64,000 nucleotides of DNA from contig NZ_JPUX01000001.1 in the NCBI RefSeq assembly GCF_000738675.1, positions 2,480,001-2,544,000 of the forward strand, read 5' to 3'. The translations under genes and the position numbers were made by a program. Shown here piece after piece: positions 1 to 9,019 of this stretch (its first letter is position 1; each line of letters starts with the position of its first letter). The notes beneath the pieces are model-generated. The model was not told the origin of the DNA and did no database searches. It saw only the letters and a program-made list of their open reading frames with translations. This DNA is from Serratia nematodiphila DZ0503SBS1. GTDB taxonomy: Bacteria; Pseudomonadota; Gammaproteobacteria; Enterobacterales; Enterobacteriaceae.

Positions 1-150
1 GTGGGCAACAGCATGGTACATCTGATGGAACAATATCCGGACATCCCGTTCACCTGGCTGGAATTCGAAAACGGCGGCGACGGCGTGTTCATGCTGACCA
101 AGCAGCAGCTGGTGGATTGCAAGGAACACTTCAGCCTCTATCGCAGCTAA
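1..150 (+). CDS. prmB: 50S ribosomal protein L3 glutamine methyltransferase, C-terminal end (partial)
   Basis: Only the last 49 codons and the TAA stop are inside the window; the gene runs in from the left edge. The visible tail ([13 protein letters not shown]... [10 protein letters not shown]) matches the C-terminus of enterobacterial PrmB, which transfers a methyl group from S-adenosylmethionine to a glutamine side chain of ribosomal protein L3. The catalytic NPPY motif lies outside the window. The location immediately upstream of aroC is the same as in E. coli, which supports the call. Confidence 0.9.
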   Translation: MGNSMVHLMEQYPDIPFTWLEFENGGDGVFMLTKQQLVDCKEHFSLYRS

Positions 151-215
151 GCCGCATTTCCAAGGCCCGCATGGCGGGCCGCATAACGATAAAAGACTAA
201 CGGTAAGGAGCCGTG

Positions 216-1301
216 ATGGCAGGAAACAGTATTGGGCAGATTTTCCGCGTCACCACCTTCGGTGAATCTCACGGGGTGGCGCTGGGTTGTATCGTCGACG
301 GCGTGCCGCCCGGCATCCCGCTCACCGAAGCCGATTTGCAACACGATCTGGACCGTCGTCGTCCGGGCACCTCGCGTTACACCACCCAGCGCCGTGAACC
401 GGATCAGGTGCGCATTCTCTCCGGCGTATTTGAAGGCGTGACCACCGGCACCAGCATCGGTCTGATCATTGAAAACACCGATCAGCGCTCGCAAGACTAC
501 AGCGCCATCAAAGACGTGTTCCGTCCAGGGCATGCCGACTACACCTACGAACAGAAATACGGTCTGCGCGACTATCGCGGCGGCGGCCGCTCTTCGGCGC
601 GTGAAACCGCCATGCGCGTCGCGGCGGGCGCTATCGCCAAGAAATACCTGCAGCAGAAGTTCGGCGTGCAGGTGCGCGGCTATCTGGCGCAGATCGGCGA
701 CGTGACCTGCGAGCTGAAAGATTGGGATCAGGTCGAACAGAACCCGTTCTTCTGCCCGGATCCGGACAAGCTGGAAGCGCTGGACGAACTGATGCGCGCG
801 CTGAAAAAAGAGGGTGACTCCATCGGCGCCAAGGTCAGCGTGATTGCTGAAAACGTGCCGGTTGGCCTGGGTGAGCCGGTGTTTGACCGCCTCGATGCCG
901 ATCTGGCGCACGCGCTGATGAGCATCAACGCGGTGAAAGGCGTGGAGATCGGCGACGGGTTCGCCGTGGTGACCAAACGCGGCAGCGAAAACCGCGATGA
1001 AATCACCCCGGAAGGCTTCCAGAGCAACCATGCCGGCGGCATTCTCGGCGGCATCAGCAGCGGCCAACCGGTGATCGCGCATCTGGCGCTGAAGCCGACC
1101 TCCAGCATTATGGTGCCGGGGCGCACCATCAATCGCCAGGGCGAAGCGGTGGAAATGGTCACCCGCGGTCGCCACGATCCGTGCGTGGGCATCCGCGCCG
1201 TGCCGATCGCCGAAGCGATGATGGCGATCGTGTTGATGGATCACCTGCTGCGCCAGCGCGCGCAAAACGGTGATGTGGTTTCCGACGTACCGCGCTGGTA
1301 A
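216..1301 (+). CDS. aroC: chorismate synthase
   Basis: Converts 5-enolpyruvylshikimate-3-phosphate to chorismate, the last common step of aromatic amino acid, folate and quinone synthesis; a cytoplasmic FMN-dependent tetramer. The 361-residue protein is exactly the usual length. Family signatures are present: FGESHG near residue 12, the RRRPG stretch, [11 protein letters not shown] around residue 125 and the C-terminal [12 protein letters not shown] at 216 is preferred over the in-frame GTG at 213 because it gives the canonical MAGNSIGQ start and sits 5 bases after TAAGGAG. It lies 65 bp downstream of prmB and 5 bp before mepA, probably in one transcription unit. Confidence 0.97.
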   Translation: MAGNSIGQIFRVTTFGESHGVALGCIVDGVPPGIPLTEADLQHDLDRRRPGTSRYTTQRREPDQVRILSGVFEGVTTGTSIGLIIENTDQRSQDYSAIKDVFRPGHADYTYEQKYGLRDYRGGGRSSARETAMRVAAGAIAKKYLQQKFGVQVRGYLAQIGDVTCELKDWDQVEQNPFFCPDPDKLEALDELMRALKKEGDSIGAKVSVIAENVPVGLGEPVFDRLDADLAHALMSINAVKGVEIGDGFAVVTKRGSENRDEITPEGFQSNHAGGILGGISSGQPVIAHLALKPTSSIMVPGRTINRQGEAVEMVTRGRHDPCVGIRAVPIAEAMMAIVLMDHLLRQRAQNGDVVSDVPRW

Positions 1302-1306
1302 TCGCC

Positions 1307-2134
1307 ATGAAAAACTGGATGTTGGGCCTGGTGGCCCTGACGGCCTCCGCCTCCGCCATGGCGCTGACGCCGTGGCAGAAAATCGATCATCCGGTGGCCG
1401 GTGCGCCGCAGGCGGTGGGCGGTTTCGCCAACGGCTGCGTCATCGGCGCGCAGCCGTTGCCGCTGAACTCACCGAACTACCAGGTGATGCGTACCGACCA
1501 GCGCCGCTATTTCGGCCATCCGGATCTGCTGGCGTTCATTCAGCGCCTCAGCAGTCAGGCGAGTCAGAAAGCGCTGGGCACGGTGCTGATCGGCGACATG
1601 GCGATGCCGGCCGGCGGGCGCTTCAGCAGCGGCCACGCCAGCCACCAGTCGGGGCTCGACGTCGACATTTGGCTGCAGCTGCCGCGCCAGCGCTGGAGCG
1701 CGCAGCAATTGCTGAAACCGCAGCCGATCGACCTGGTGTCGGGCGACGGCAAGCAGGTGGTGGCGCGCCAATGGCAACCGCAAATTGAGTCGCTGATCAA
1801 GCTGGCGGCGCAGGATGCGGAGGTGACGCGTATCTTCGTCAACCCGGCGATCAAGCAGCGTCTGTGTCTGGACGCCGGCGCCGATCGCGCCTGGTTGCAC
1901 AAGGTGCGGCCGTGGTTCGGTCACCGTGCGCACATGCACGTGCGCCTGCGTTGCCCGGCCGGCAGCCTGGAGTGCCAGGAGCAGGATACGCCGCCGCCGG
2001 GCGACGGCTGCGGCGCCGAACTGGCGAGCTGGTTCGTGCCGCATCAGCCTAACGCGAAGCCGGGCAAATCCGTGCCGCCGCCGTTACCGCCGACCTGTCA
2101 GGCATTGCTGGATCACCATTTCTCAGCGGAATAA
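1307..2134 (+). CDS. mepA: penicillin-insensitive murein DD-endopeptidase
   Basis: Periplasmic zinc (LAS-family) enzyme that cleaves D-Ala-meso-DAP cross-links in peptidoglycan. The 275-residue protein begins with a Sec signal peptide ([19 protein letters not shown], cleavage after about residue 19). Metal-site motifs are visible: [14 protein letters not shown] and, near the C-terminus, [12 protein letters not shown]. Six Cys residues in the last third fit the disulfide-bonded C-terminal region of the family. It starts 5 bp after aroC and ends 3 bp before the YfcA gene, so aroC-mepA-yfcA read as an operon, as in E. coli. Confidence 0.96.
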   Translation: MKNWMLGLVALTASASAMALTPWQKIDHPVAGAPQAVGGFANGCVIGAQPLPLNSPNYQVMRTDQRRYFGHPDLLAFIQRLSSQASQKALGTVLIGDMAMPAGGRFSSGHASHQSGLDVDIWLQLPRQRWSAQQLLKPQPIDLVSGDGKQVVARQWQPQIESLIKLAAQDAEVTRIFVNPAIKQRLCLDAGADRAWLHKVRPWFGHRAHMHVRLRCPAGSLECQEQDTPPPGDGCGAELASWFVPHQPNAKPGKSVPPPLPPTCQALLDHHFSAE

Positions 2135-2137
2135 CTC

Positions 2138-2944
2138 ATGGACTGGTTCGTCATTGGCCCCGAGATGCTCGGGGTGTTGTTTGCGGTAGCGCTGCTGGCG
2201 GGGTTTATCGACTCCATCGCCGGCGGCGGCGGATTACTGACGGTGCCGGCCTTGCTGGCGGTGGGGGTTCCTCCGGCGCAGGCGCTGGCGACCAATAAGC
2301 TGCAGTCGGTCGGCGGCTCCTTCTCCGCCAGTCTGTACTTCATTCGTCGGCGAGCGGTGAACCTCAACGACCAGAAGCTGACGATTTTTCTGACGCTGAT
2401 CGGCTCGATCGCCGGCGCTATTCTGGTGCAGCATATGCGCGCCGATGTGCTGCGGCAGATGTTGCCGCTGCTGGTGATCGGCATCGGTCTCTACTTCCTG
2501 CTGATGCCGCGACTGGGTGAGGAAGATCGTCAACGCCGCCTCGGCGCCTTGCCGTTCGGGCTGGTGGCCGGCGGCTGCGTCGGGTTTTACGACGGTTTCT
2601 TCGGCCCCGGCGCCGGCTCATTCTACGCGCTGGCCTACGTGACGCTGTGCGGTTTCAACCTCGCCAAGTCTACGGCGCACGCCAAAGTGCTGAACTTCAC
2701 CTCCAACGTCGGCGGGTTGGCGCTGTTCATCATCGGCGGCAAGGTGGTGTGGAGCATCGGTCTGGTGATGCTGGTGGGGCAGGTGCTGGGGGCGCGTTTG
2801 GGCGCGCACATGGTGCTGACCCGCGGGCAGAAACTGATTCGGCCGATGATCGTGATCGTCTCACTGGTGATGAGCCTCAAGCTGCTGTACGACAATCACG
2901 GCGCAGAGATTCAGCAGTGGCTGTCCGCCTTCTTGCACGGTTAA
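2138..2944 (+). CDS. yfcA: TSUP-family inner membrane protein YfcA
   Basis: A 268-residue polytopic protein of the TSUP (TauE/SafE, DUF81) family, whose members move sulfonates or related organic anions; the substrate of YfcA is not known. Several hydrophobic segments are visible, with the family's glycine-rich motif DSIAGGGGLLTVPALL near residues 25-40 and its inverted-repeat partner GFYDGFFGPGAGSF near residue 150. It begins 3 bp after mepA and is the last gene of the aroC-mepA-yfcA string; a new promoter for epmC follows. Confidence 0.93.
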   Translation: MDWFVIGPEMLGVLFAVALLAGFIDSIAGGGGLLTVPALLAVGVPPAQALATNKLQSVGGSFSASLYFIRRRAVNLNDQKLTIFLTLIGSIAGAILVQHMRADVLRQMLPLLVIGIGLYFLLMPRLGEEDRQRRLGALPFGLVAGGCVGFYDGFFGPGAGSFYALAYVTLCGFNLAKSTAHAKVLNFTSNVGGLALFIIGGKVVWSIGLVMLVGQVLGARLGAHMVLTRGQKLIRPMIVIVSLVMSLKLLYDNHGAEIQQWLSAFLHG

Positions 2945-2986
2945 AGATGAAGAGGGTGCGCTGCTTACGCGCCCTGTCTTATCGGG

Positions 2987-2992
2987 TATAAT
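2987..2992 (+). promoter_or_regulatory. candidate -10 element of the epmC promoter
   Basis: A perfect TATAAT 33 bases before the epmC start. The best upstream -35 match (TTACGC at 2965, 16-bp spacer) is poor, so this is read mainly from the -10 hexamer. It lies just after an imperfect hairpin (about 2954-2974) that could end the upstream operon. Confidence 0.4.
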
Positions 2993-3024
2993 GGCCTCTT
3001 TATTTTTGTGGTTATAGAATTTTT

Positions 3025-3582
3025 ATGTCAGACACGCAGACCCGTCATCACTATGAGCAGTTGATCGCGATCTTCAATCGCTGCTTCAGCGATGACTACA
3101 ACACCCGCCTGGTGAAGGGCGACGACGAACCCATTTACCTGCCGGCCGACGACGAACTGCCGTATCACCGCATCGTGTTCGCCCACGGTTTTTACGCCAG
3201 CGGCCTGCATGAAATTTCGCACTGGTGCATCGCCGGTGACGCGCGCCGTCAATTGGTGGACTTCGGCTATTGGTATTGCCCGGATGGACGGGACGCGCAG
3301 ACCCAGAGCGAATTCGAAGCCGTGGAGATAAAACCGCAGGCGCTGGAATGGATGTTCTGCGTGGCGGCCGGTTTCCCGTTCAACGTCAGCTGCGACAACC
3401 TGAACGGCGACTGCGAGCCGGATCGCATCGCGTTCCAACGCAAGGTGCGCGCCCGGGTATTGGCGCTGCTGGAGCAGGGAATACCCACAAGGCCTGCGCG
3501 CTTTATTCAGGCGTTGCAATCGTTCTACAATACGCCACCGTTGGCGGCCGAGCACTTTCCGTATCCGGAAGATCTCAACTGA
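3025..3582 (+). CDS. epmC: elongation factor P hydroxylase
   Basis: EpmC (YfcM) hydroxylates the beta-lysyl-lysine that EpmA/EpmB install on elongation factor P, completing the modification that helps ribosomes through polyproline stretches. The 185-residue product is close to the E. coli length of 182. The metal-site HEISHW motif (around residue 60) and the C-terminal SFYNTPPLAAEHFPYPEDL segment match the family. It is followed after 32 bp by yfcL, as in E. coli. Confidence 0.95.
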   Translation: MSDTQTRHHYEQLIAIFNRCFSDDYNTRLVKGDDEPIYLPADDELPYHRIVFAHGFYASGLHEISHWCIAGDARRQLVDFGYWYCPDGRDAQTQSEFEAVEIKPQALEWMFCVAAGFPFNVSCDNLNGDCEPDRIAFQRKVRARVLALLEQGIPTRPARFIQALQSFYNTPPLAAEHFPYPEDLN

Positions 3583-3614
3583 CGCCACAGCCCGTTATTT
3601 AATGAGGAAATTTG

Positions 3615-3896
3615 ATGATCGCAGAATTTGAAGCGCGCATTTTGGCGCTGATTGATGACATGGTAGAGCACGCCAGCGATGATGAACTGTTTGCCGGTGG
3701 CTACCTGCGCGGTCATCTGACGCTGGCGGTGGCCGAGGCGGAAGAGCAGGGCGAACACACCGCCGCAGCGCTGAAAGCGCGGGTGGAGGAGAGCCTGCAC
3801 AAAGCGATCGCCGCTGGGGAACTCTCGCCGCCGGATCAGATCCTGGTGCGCGGCATGTGGGAAAACCTCTATCAGGCTGCAACCCCTGCCGCCTGA
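3615..3896 (+). CDS. yfcL: YfcL family protein
   Basis: Small soluble protein (93 residues; E. coli YfcL is 92) of unknown function that always travels with epmC and mnmC in enterobacteria. The sequence has the conserved [20 protein letters not shown] start and a [16 protein letters not shown] core. ATG 3615 is chosen rather than the in-frame TTG at 3612, because it gives the family start and lies after AATGAGGAAA. It is convergent with mnmC, separated by a GC-rich hairpin. Confidence 0.9.
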   Translation: MIAEFEARILALIDDMVEHASDDELFAGGYLRGHLTLAVAEAEEQGEHTAAALKARVEESLHKAIAAGELSPPDQILVRGMWENLYQAATPAA

Positions 3897-3906
3897 TCGT
3901 CATGCC

Positions 3907-3926
3907 GGGGCGCGTCGCCGCGCCCC
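3907..3926. terminator. hairpin between convergent yfcL and mnmC
   Basis: GGGGCGCG and CGCGCCCC arms of 8 bp flank a 4-base loop between the two stop codons. No T-run follows on either strand, so it is a stable 3'-end hairpin rather than a classical intrinsic terminator. Confidence 0.45.
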
Positions 3927-3936
3927 TCAAGGTTGA

Positions 3937-5958
3937 TTAAACCGCACGTCCTTTCAGCAATTTCCGCACCCACATCCGATTCGGATTCAACGCCGCCAGC
4001 AGGCGCGCATCGCCCGGCAACGGCTCGCCGAACAGCTGCGCCGCCAAAATTTCCGCCGCCAGGGGCGCCGAGCTCAGCCCGCGCGATCCCAACCCACCGA
4101 TAGCGAACAGGCCGGGATAGACCGGCGCATCGGCGACGGTTTCGCCGTGCTGGTTCTGGCGCTGCAAATCCTGATACTGCGCCAGCGTGGCCTGATAGTC
4201 CGGCAGCGCGCCGACCATCGGCAGATGATCGCGGGTGGCGCTGCGCACGCCGCAGCGCGCCTGATGAGCGCTGACGTCCACCTGCTGCGGCCAGGTCTGC
4301 TCCGGCAGACAGCGCAGCAGACGCTCGCGGTTCTCTTGCTGTTCCTGCTCGCGGTAGTCGGTGGCGGTGTCGCCGCGCTGATAGCTGGCGCCGATGCAGT
4401 GCTGGCCGTTGTTGGCATTAACCGGCGTCAGGTAGCCGTCGTAACACAATACCTGTTTCAATTGACCGAGGGCCGGCGAGGTCGGAATATGCGACACCTG
4501 CCCGCGTACCGAATACAGCGGCAGGGCTTCCGTCGGCGCCAGTTCGGCCAACCGATGGCCGTTGGCCAGGATCACTGTCGCATGGCGTCGGCTGTCGCCG
4601 TGAGCGAAGTCGATGCGCCAGCCGTTTTCTTCACGCGCCAGCCTCTGTGCATCGTGCCGGTAGTGGCAGACCAAGCCCTGGCGCTGCGCCAGCGCGAGAG
4701 CGCCGCGCGTCAGCTCGGCCGGGCACAGCCAGCCGCCTAGCGGGTAGGTGATGCCGCCAAAGCCGGTATCGACGCCGCACCGATCGCTGAGCGTCTCGCG
4801 GTCGGCCGCCGTCGCCAAGGCCTGCGGCCAGTCGGTTTTCAGCATATTGGCGATCTTGGCGCCGCTTTTGTCGTCATAGGCCAACTGGCTGACGCCGCAC
4901 CACTGGTGATCAAAGGCGACGCCTTGTTGCAACAGGGCGTCGTACTGGCGACGGGCGAAGGGAAACGCGGCGCTGAAGAAACTCTCCAGCGCGTCGCCGC
5001 TGCCGTTCAGCAAAGGATAAATCGCGCCCTGGCGGTTGCCGGATGCCCCCTCCGCCGCCTGTTCGTCGGCGCAGTACAGCGTGACGGTGGCGCCGCGCCG
5101 CAGCAGGGCCAGCGCAGTGAGCGCGCTGGCGACGCCGCCGCCGATCAGGGCGATGTCGGCGGTGTTGTCCGCCGCCGGGCGTCGATACCAGGGCGCCGGA
5201 TGTGCGGCGGGCTGCGTATCGGCCGGGAGCTCGCCGGCGAGCATCTCACGCTTTTGGCCGAAGCCTTTGCAGCGGTTGACCTGAAAACCGGCCTGTTGCA
5301 AGCCGCGGCGCACGAAGCCGGCGGCGGTAAAGGTGGCGAAGCTGCCTCCCGGCCGGGCGAAACGCGCCATGGCGGCGAACAGTTGATCGGTCCACATGTC
5401 GGGATTTTTTGCCGGCGCGAAACCGTCGAGGAACCAGGCATCCACCTGGTTATTCATGCTGGCGTCAAACTGCGGCAGCAGATCGTTGACGTCGCCGAAC
5501 CACAGATCGAGCGTAATGCGGCCTTCGGCCAACAGCAGGCGATGGCACCCCGGCAACGGCAGCGGCCACTGGGCGCGCAGTTCGTCGGCGTAAGGCGCCA
5601 GCTCCGGCCAGCGCGCATGCGCCGCCGCCAGGTCAGCCTGCTGCAGGGGAAATTTTTCGAAGCTGATAAAGTGCAGGCGCTGCAGCGTCGCGTCCGGCCC
5701 GGCCTGGCGGAAGCCGGCGAAGGCCTGCCACAGCGTGAGGAAATTGAGCCCGGTGCCGAACCCGGTTTCCGCCACGACAAACAGCGAGCGCGGGTGGGCG
5801 GCGAAACGCTGCGGCAGCCGATTGCCATGCAGGAAGACGTAGCGGGTTTCTTCCAGCCCATCCTGATTGGAAAAATAGACGTCATCAAACTGTTTCGAAA
5901 CAGGTGTACCCTGTTCGTTCCAGGTTAGCGTTGCGGTTTGGATGGGGGCGTGGTTCAC
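3937..5958 (-). CDS. mnmC: bifunctional tRNA wobble-uridine enzyme MnmC
   Basis: Bifunctional enzyme finishing 5-methylaminomethyl-2-thiouridine at the tRNA wobble position. The N-terminal third is an S-adenosylmethionine-dependent methyltransferase ([11 protein letters not shown] motif); the rest is an FAD-dependent oxidoreductase that removes the carboxymethyl group ([18 protein letters not shown] dinucleotide fold, about residue 268). I use GTG at 5958 (673 residues): the protein then aligns position for position with the E. coli start (VNHAPIQ against MKHYSIQ). An in-frame TTG at 5979 would add 7 residues. It is divergent from fabB across the FadR/FabR control region. Confidence 0.95.
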   Translation of the reverse strand: MNHAPIQTATLTWNEQGTPVSKQFDDVYFSNQDGLEETRYVFLHGNRLPQRFAAHPRSLFVVAETGFGTGLNFLTLWQAFAGFRQAGPDATLQRLHFISFEKFPLQQADLAAAHARWPELAPYADELRAQWPLPLPGCHRLLLAEGRITLDLWFGDVNDLLPQFDASMNNQVDAWFLDGFAPAKNPDMWTDQLFAAMARFARPGGSFATFTAAGFVRRGLQQAGFQVNRCKGFGQKREMLAGELPADTQPAAHPAPWYRRPAADNTADIALIGGGVASALTALALLRRGATVTLYCADEQAAEGASGNRQGAIYPLLNGSGDALESFFSAAFPFARRQYDALLQQGVAFDHQWCGVSQLAYDDKSGAKIANMLKTDWPQALATAADRETLSDRCGVDTGFGGITYPLGGWLCPAELTRGALALAQRQGLVCHYRHDAQRLAREENGWRIDFAHGDSRRHATVILANGHRLAELAPTEALPLYSVRGQVSHIPTSPALGQLKQVLCYDGYLTPVNANNGQHCIGASYQRGDTATDYREQEQQENRERLLRCLPEQTWPQQVDVSAHQARCGVRSATRDHLPMVGALPDYQATLAQYQDLQRQNQHGETVADAPVYPGLFAIGGLGSRGLSSAPLAAEILAAQLFGEPLPGDARLLAALNPNRMWVRKLLKGRAV

Positions 5959-6045
5959 GGTCAATGGCTCGAAATTCAAGGGATGCCGCGAATTCTAACG
6001 GCGCTGGCGCCCCGGCGCAAACTGGACGACAATAAAGCTGAAAAA

Positions 6046-6062
6046 CGCTGATCGGACTTGTT
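6046..6062 (+). promoter_or_regulatory. FadR-like site upstream of fabB
   Basis: CTGATCGGACTTGTT (from 6048) matches 13 of 15 positions of the FadR consensus CTGGTCNGACNTGTT. FadR is known to activate fabB in E. coli from a site just upstream of the FabR site; the same order is seen here. Identification is by eye. Confidence 0.6.
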
Positions 6063-6063
6063 C

Positions 6064-6081
6064 GGCTTACATCTGTACGCT
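6064..6081 (+). promoter_or_regulatory. FabR-like palindrome upstream of fabB
   Basis: GGCTTACATCTGTACGCT is a near-perfect match to the FabR operator (AGCGTACA..TGTACGCT, read on either strand) and starts 2 bp after the FadR-like site. FabR represses fabB in response to unsaturated acyl thioesters in E. coli. Confidence 0.65.
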
Positions 6082-6128
6082 AAAGTGCGATGCAAAATCC
6101 CGTAGGTAAATAGTGGAAGAGGTATTGA

Positions 6129-7349
6129 ATGAAACGTGCAGTGATTACTGGCCTGGGAGTTGTCTCCAGCATTGGTAATAACCAGCAGGAGGTCCTGGCA
6201 AGCCTGCAGGAAGGACGTTCTGGGATCACTTTCTCCCAGGAGCTGAAAGATTCCGGCATGCGTAGTCACGTATGGGGGCAAGTTAAGCTCGACACTACCG
6301 GCCTGATCGACCGCAAGGCGGTGCGTTTCATGAGCGATGCTTCCATTTATGCCTTCCTGGCGATGCAAGAAGCGATCGCTTCTTCCGGTTTGAAGGAAGA
6401 AGAGTATCAAAACAACCCACGCGTGGGCCTGATCGCCGGTTCCGGCGGCGGTTCTCCGCGCTTCCAGGTGTTCGGCGCCGATGCGATGCGCAGCCCGCGC
6501 GGCTTGAAAGCGGTTGGCCCGTATGTGGTCACCAAAGCCATGGCTTCTGGCGTTTCCGCCTGCCTGGCGACGCCATTCAAAATCCACGGCGTGAACTACT
6601 CCATCAGCTCCGCTTGCGCGACCTCCGCGCACTGCATCGGCAACGCGGTTGAGCAAATCCAGCTGGGCAAACAGGACATCGTGTTCGCCGGCGGCGGCGA
6701 AGAGCTGTGCTGGGAAATGGCCTGCGAGTTCGATGCGATGGGCGCGCTGTCCACCAAGTACAACGACACGCCGGAAAAAGCCTCCCGCACCTACGACGCT
6801 GATCGTGACGGTTTCGTCATCGCCGGCGGCGGCGGCATGGTGGTGGTTGAAGAACTGGAGCACGCGCTGGCGCGCGGCGCACATATCTACGCAGAAATCG
6901 TCGGCTACGGCGCAACGTCTGACGGCGCCGACATGGTTGCACCTTCGGGCGAAGGCGCAGTGCGCTGCATGAAGATGGCGATGCAGGATCTGGACGCGCC
7001 GATCGACTACATCAACGTGCACGGCACCTCCACACCGGTGGGCGACGTGAAAGAGCTGGGCGCCATTCGCGAAGTGTTCGGCGACAATACCCCGGCCATC
7101 TCCTCCACCAAGGCGATGACCGGTCACTCGCTGGGCGCCGCGGGCGTGCAGGAAGCGATCTACAGCCTGCTGATGCTGGAGCACGGCTTTATCGCGCCGA
7201 GCATCAACATCGAAACCCTGGATGAACAGGCGGTCGGCATGAACATCGTGACTCAGCCGACCCAGCGCGAGCTGACCACCGTGATGTCCAACAGCTTCGG
7301 CTTCGGCGGCACCAACGCCACGCTGGTGATGCGCAAACTGGCGAAATAA
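6129..7349 (+). CDS. fabB: beta-ketoacyl-ACP synthase I
   Basis: Condenses malonyl-ACP with acyl-ACP in type II fatty acid synthesis and is the elongation enzyme needed for unsaturated fatty acids. At 406 residues it equals E. coli FabB. The thiolase-fold active site is complete: nucleophile Cys in [10 protein letters not shown] (about residue 163) and the two catalytic His residues in [12 protein letters not shown] and [12 protein letters not shown]. It is a single-gene unit with adjacent FadR- and FabR-like sites upstream and a strong terminator downstream. Confidence 0.98.
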   Translation: MKRAVITGLGVVSSIGNNQQEVLASLQEGRSGITFSQELKDSGMRSHVWGQVKLDTTGLIDRKAVRFMSDASIYAFLAMQEAIASSGLKEEEYQNNPRVGLIAGSGGGSPRFQVFGADAMRSPRGLKAVGPYVVTKAMASGVSACLATPFKIHGVNYSISSACATSAHCIGNAVEQIQLGKQDIVFAGGGEELCWEMACEFDAMGALSTKYNDTPEKASRTYDADRDGFVIAGGGGMVVVEELEHALARGAHIYAEIVGYGATSDGADMVAPSGEGAVRCMKMAMQDLDAPIDYINVHGTSTPVGDVKELGAIREVFGDNTPAISSTKAMTGHSLGAAGVQEAIYSLLMLEHGFIAPSINIETLDEQAVGMNIVTQPTQRELTTVMSNSFGFGGTNATLVMRKLAK

Positions 7350-7375
7350 TTCCGCCGGCGCGTCATTCCGCTAAC

Positions 7376-7400
7376 AAGCCCGCGTTTTCGCGGGCTTTTT
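7376..7400 (+). terminator. fabB intrinsic terminator
   Basis: Perfect 9-bp stem AAGCCCGCG / CGCGGGCTT around a TTTT loop, running into a T-run, 27 bases after the fabB stop. Confidence 0.9.
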
Positions 7401-7561
7401 ACTGCCCGAAGCCCACTGGCCGGGCGCTCGGAGTTTTCCCAAATCACATCCCCTGACACATCATTACCTCGCCATTACACGCGTTGGGCATACAATAGCC
7501 AGGTAGCGTGATTATCGCTCGGCGTAGCTTTCTAAAGTGATCGAACATTGAGGCAAGAAGT

Positions 7562-7783
7562 ATGAAAAAGTTAATTGCGGTTGGGTTACTGTCGGCCGTG
7601 TTGGCCGGATGCGCCACCGATTCTCCCTGCGTGCCGGTCTATGATGACCAGGGGCGTCTGGTGCACACCAACACCTGCATGAAGGGTACCACTCAGGATA
7701 ACTGGGAAACCGCGGGCGCGATCGCCGGCGGCGCGGCGGCGGTTGCCGGTCTGACCCTTGGCATCATCGCGCTGACCAAGTGA
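7562..7783 (+). CDS. small lipoprotein of unknown function
   Basis: A 73-residue protein with a clear type II signal peptide: MKKLIAVGLL, then lipobox LAGC with acylated Cys17. Residue 2 of the mature protein is Ala rather than Asp, predicting outer membrane sorting. The mature part has a short PCVPVYDDQGRLVHTNTC segment, which could form a disulfide, and a Gly/Ala-rich hydrophobic C-terminus (AGAIAGGAAAVAGLTLG) that looks like a glycine-zipper membrane segment. It has its own terminator and is convergent with apbE. I do not recognise a characterised family. Confidence 0.8.
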   Translation: MKKLIAVGLLSAVLAGCATDSPCVPVYDDQGRLVHTNTCMKGTTQDNWETAGAIAGGAAAVAGLTLGIIALTK

Positions 7784-7801
7784 TCGGCGCGGAACAGGAC
7801 C

Positions 7802-7832
7802 AAGCCCGGCCATTGCGTGCCGGGCTTTTTTT
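7802..7832 (+). terminator. intrinsic terminator of the small lipoprotein gene
   Basis: AAGCCCGGC and GCCGGGCTT form a perfect 9-bp stem with an 8-base loop, followed by seven T residues. It lies between the lipoprotein and the convergent apbE. Confidence 0.88.
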
Positions 7833-7835
7833 ATC

Positions 7836-8867
7836 TCACTGCACCAAAAACGCTTTGAACTGCGGCGTCATCACGGCGCTGAAGCCGTCGTCGGTTTTAC
7901 TGATCAGGTAGACCGCCAGCCCTTTCTCTTCCGCGAGCTGCAACGCTTTCTCCGGGCCCAGCACCATCAAACCGGTATCCCAGCCGTCGGCCTCGAGCGC
8001 GGTCGGGGCGATCACCGTGGCGGAAACCAGCCGGTGGTTGATCGGCCTGCCGGTGGTCGGATCGATGACATGGGAGTAGCGCTGGCCGTTTTGTTCAAAG
8101 TAGTTGCGGTAGCTGCCGGCGGTGCTGATGCCGTAACCGTGCAGATCCACCAGCGCCTGCACTGCATTTTCACGGTCAGTCGGCTTTTGGATCGCCACCC
8201 GCCAGGGCTTGCCCTGGCCGTTGACGCCGCGCGAAGAGACCGCGCCGCCTACCGATACCAGGTAGTTGGTAATGCCATTACGGTTCATCAGGCGCACCAG
8301 CTCATCGGCGCCATAGCCTTCGCCCAGCGTCGAGAGATCGACATACATGCCCGGCAGATCTTTTTGCAGCCACTCCCCGCGATTGTCGCTGATCAGCTTC
8401 AGGTGTTGCAGGCCGATGCGCTGCTTTGCCGCGTCGATCTGCGCCTGTTCCGGCACCTTGACCGGATGCTTGTCTGGGCCGAACCCCCACAGGTTCACCA
8501 GCGGGCCGACGGTGATGTCCATGGCGCCGCCGGTATCGCGGCCGATGAGTTGGGCCATCAGCACGATGTCCGCCATGCCGCGCGGGATAGGCTGCGGTTC
8601 GAGGCTGACATTGCGGTTAAACCTCGACAGCACCGAATCGGCGCGGTAGGTCGAAATGTCGTCGTTGGCCCGTTCGAGCACCGTGTCGATCTGCCGCTGC
8701 AATTCTTGTTTGCCGATCGCGACGTCACCGCTGACTTTTACGCTGTAGAAAGTGCCCATGGTCTTGCCGTCAATATCGATTTGCGGGCGGGAGGAGGCGT
8801 CGTCGCAGGCGGCGAGCAGGGCGCATAAGGTGCTGAGCAACGCCCCTTTGGCGAGCAGGGAAGCCAT
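7836..8867 (-). CDS. apbE: FAD:protein FMN transferase (lipoprotein ApbE)
   Basis: Flavin transferase that links FMN covalently to Thr/Ser of exported or membrane proteins such as Nqr and Rnf subunits. The 343-residue protein has a lipoprotein signal with acylated Cys21 (LLAAC, then Asp-Asp, an inner-membrane retention pattern). Family motifs follow: GKTMGTFYSV, ISTYRADSVLSRFN, GAMDITVGPLVNLWGFGP, VDLSTLGEGYGAD, VSVGGAVSSRG, SHVIDPTTGRP and the metal-site ALEADGWDTGLMVLG. No nqr or rnf genes are in the window, so its target is encoded elsewhere. Confidence 0.95.
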   Translation of the reverse strand: MASLLAKGALLSTLCALLAACDDASSRPQIDIDGKTMGTFYSVKVSGDVAIGKQELQRQIDTVLERANDDISTYRADSVLSRFNRNVSLEPQPIPRGMADIVLMAQLIGRDTGGAMDITVGPLVNLWGFGPDKHPVKVPEQAQIDAAKQRIGLQHLKLISDNRGEWLQKDLPGMYVDLSTLGEGYGADELVRLMNRNGITNYLVSVGGAVSSRGVNGQGKPWRVAIQKPTDRENAVQALVDLHGYGISTAGSYRNYFEQNGQRYSHVIDPTTGRPINHRLVSATVIAPTALEADGWDTGLMVLGPEKALQLAEEKGLAVYLISKTDDGFSAVMTPQFKAFLVQ

Positions 8868-9019
8868 AACATGTCCTTTGAAACCGTGAAAGCCGCTACA
8901 AATAAAGTAAAGTGCGGCAAATGAAAAGCGGATAAAGGTAAAATAGCATTTTGCTGGCGCTGAAGCCGCGTCTGAGCTAACGTCTGCCCATTCTTTTCGG
9001 TGAGGTTCACACTGCCGCT

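Noticed and set aside
164..180. GGCCCGC-ATG-GCGGGCC hairpin between prmB and aroC
   Set aside because: No T-run and close to the aroC ribosome site; genes are probably co-transcribed, so not listed as a terminator.
147..1265. 372-codon open frame antisense to aroC
   Set aside because: Low-complexity Arg/His/Ala translation typical of the complement of high-GC coding DNA; no family features and fully covered by aroC.
6020..6034. Second FadR-like half-site AACTGGACGAC upstream of fabB
   Set aside because: Needs a one-base gap to fit the consensus; the site at 6046 is clearly better.
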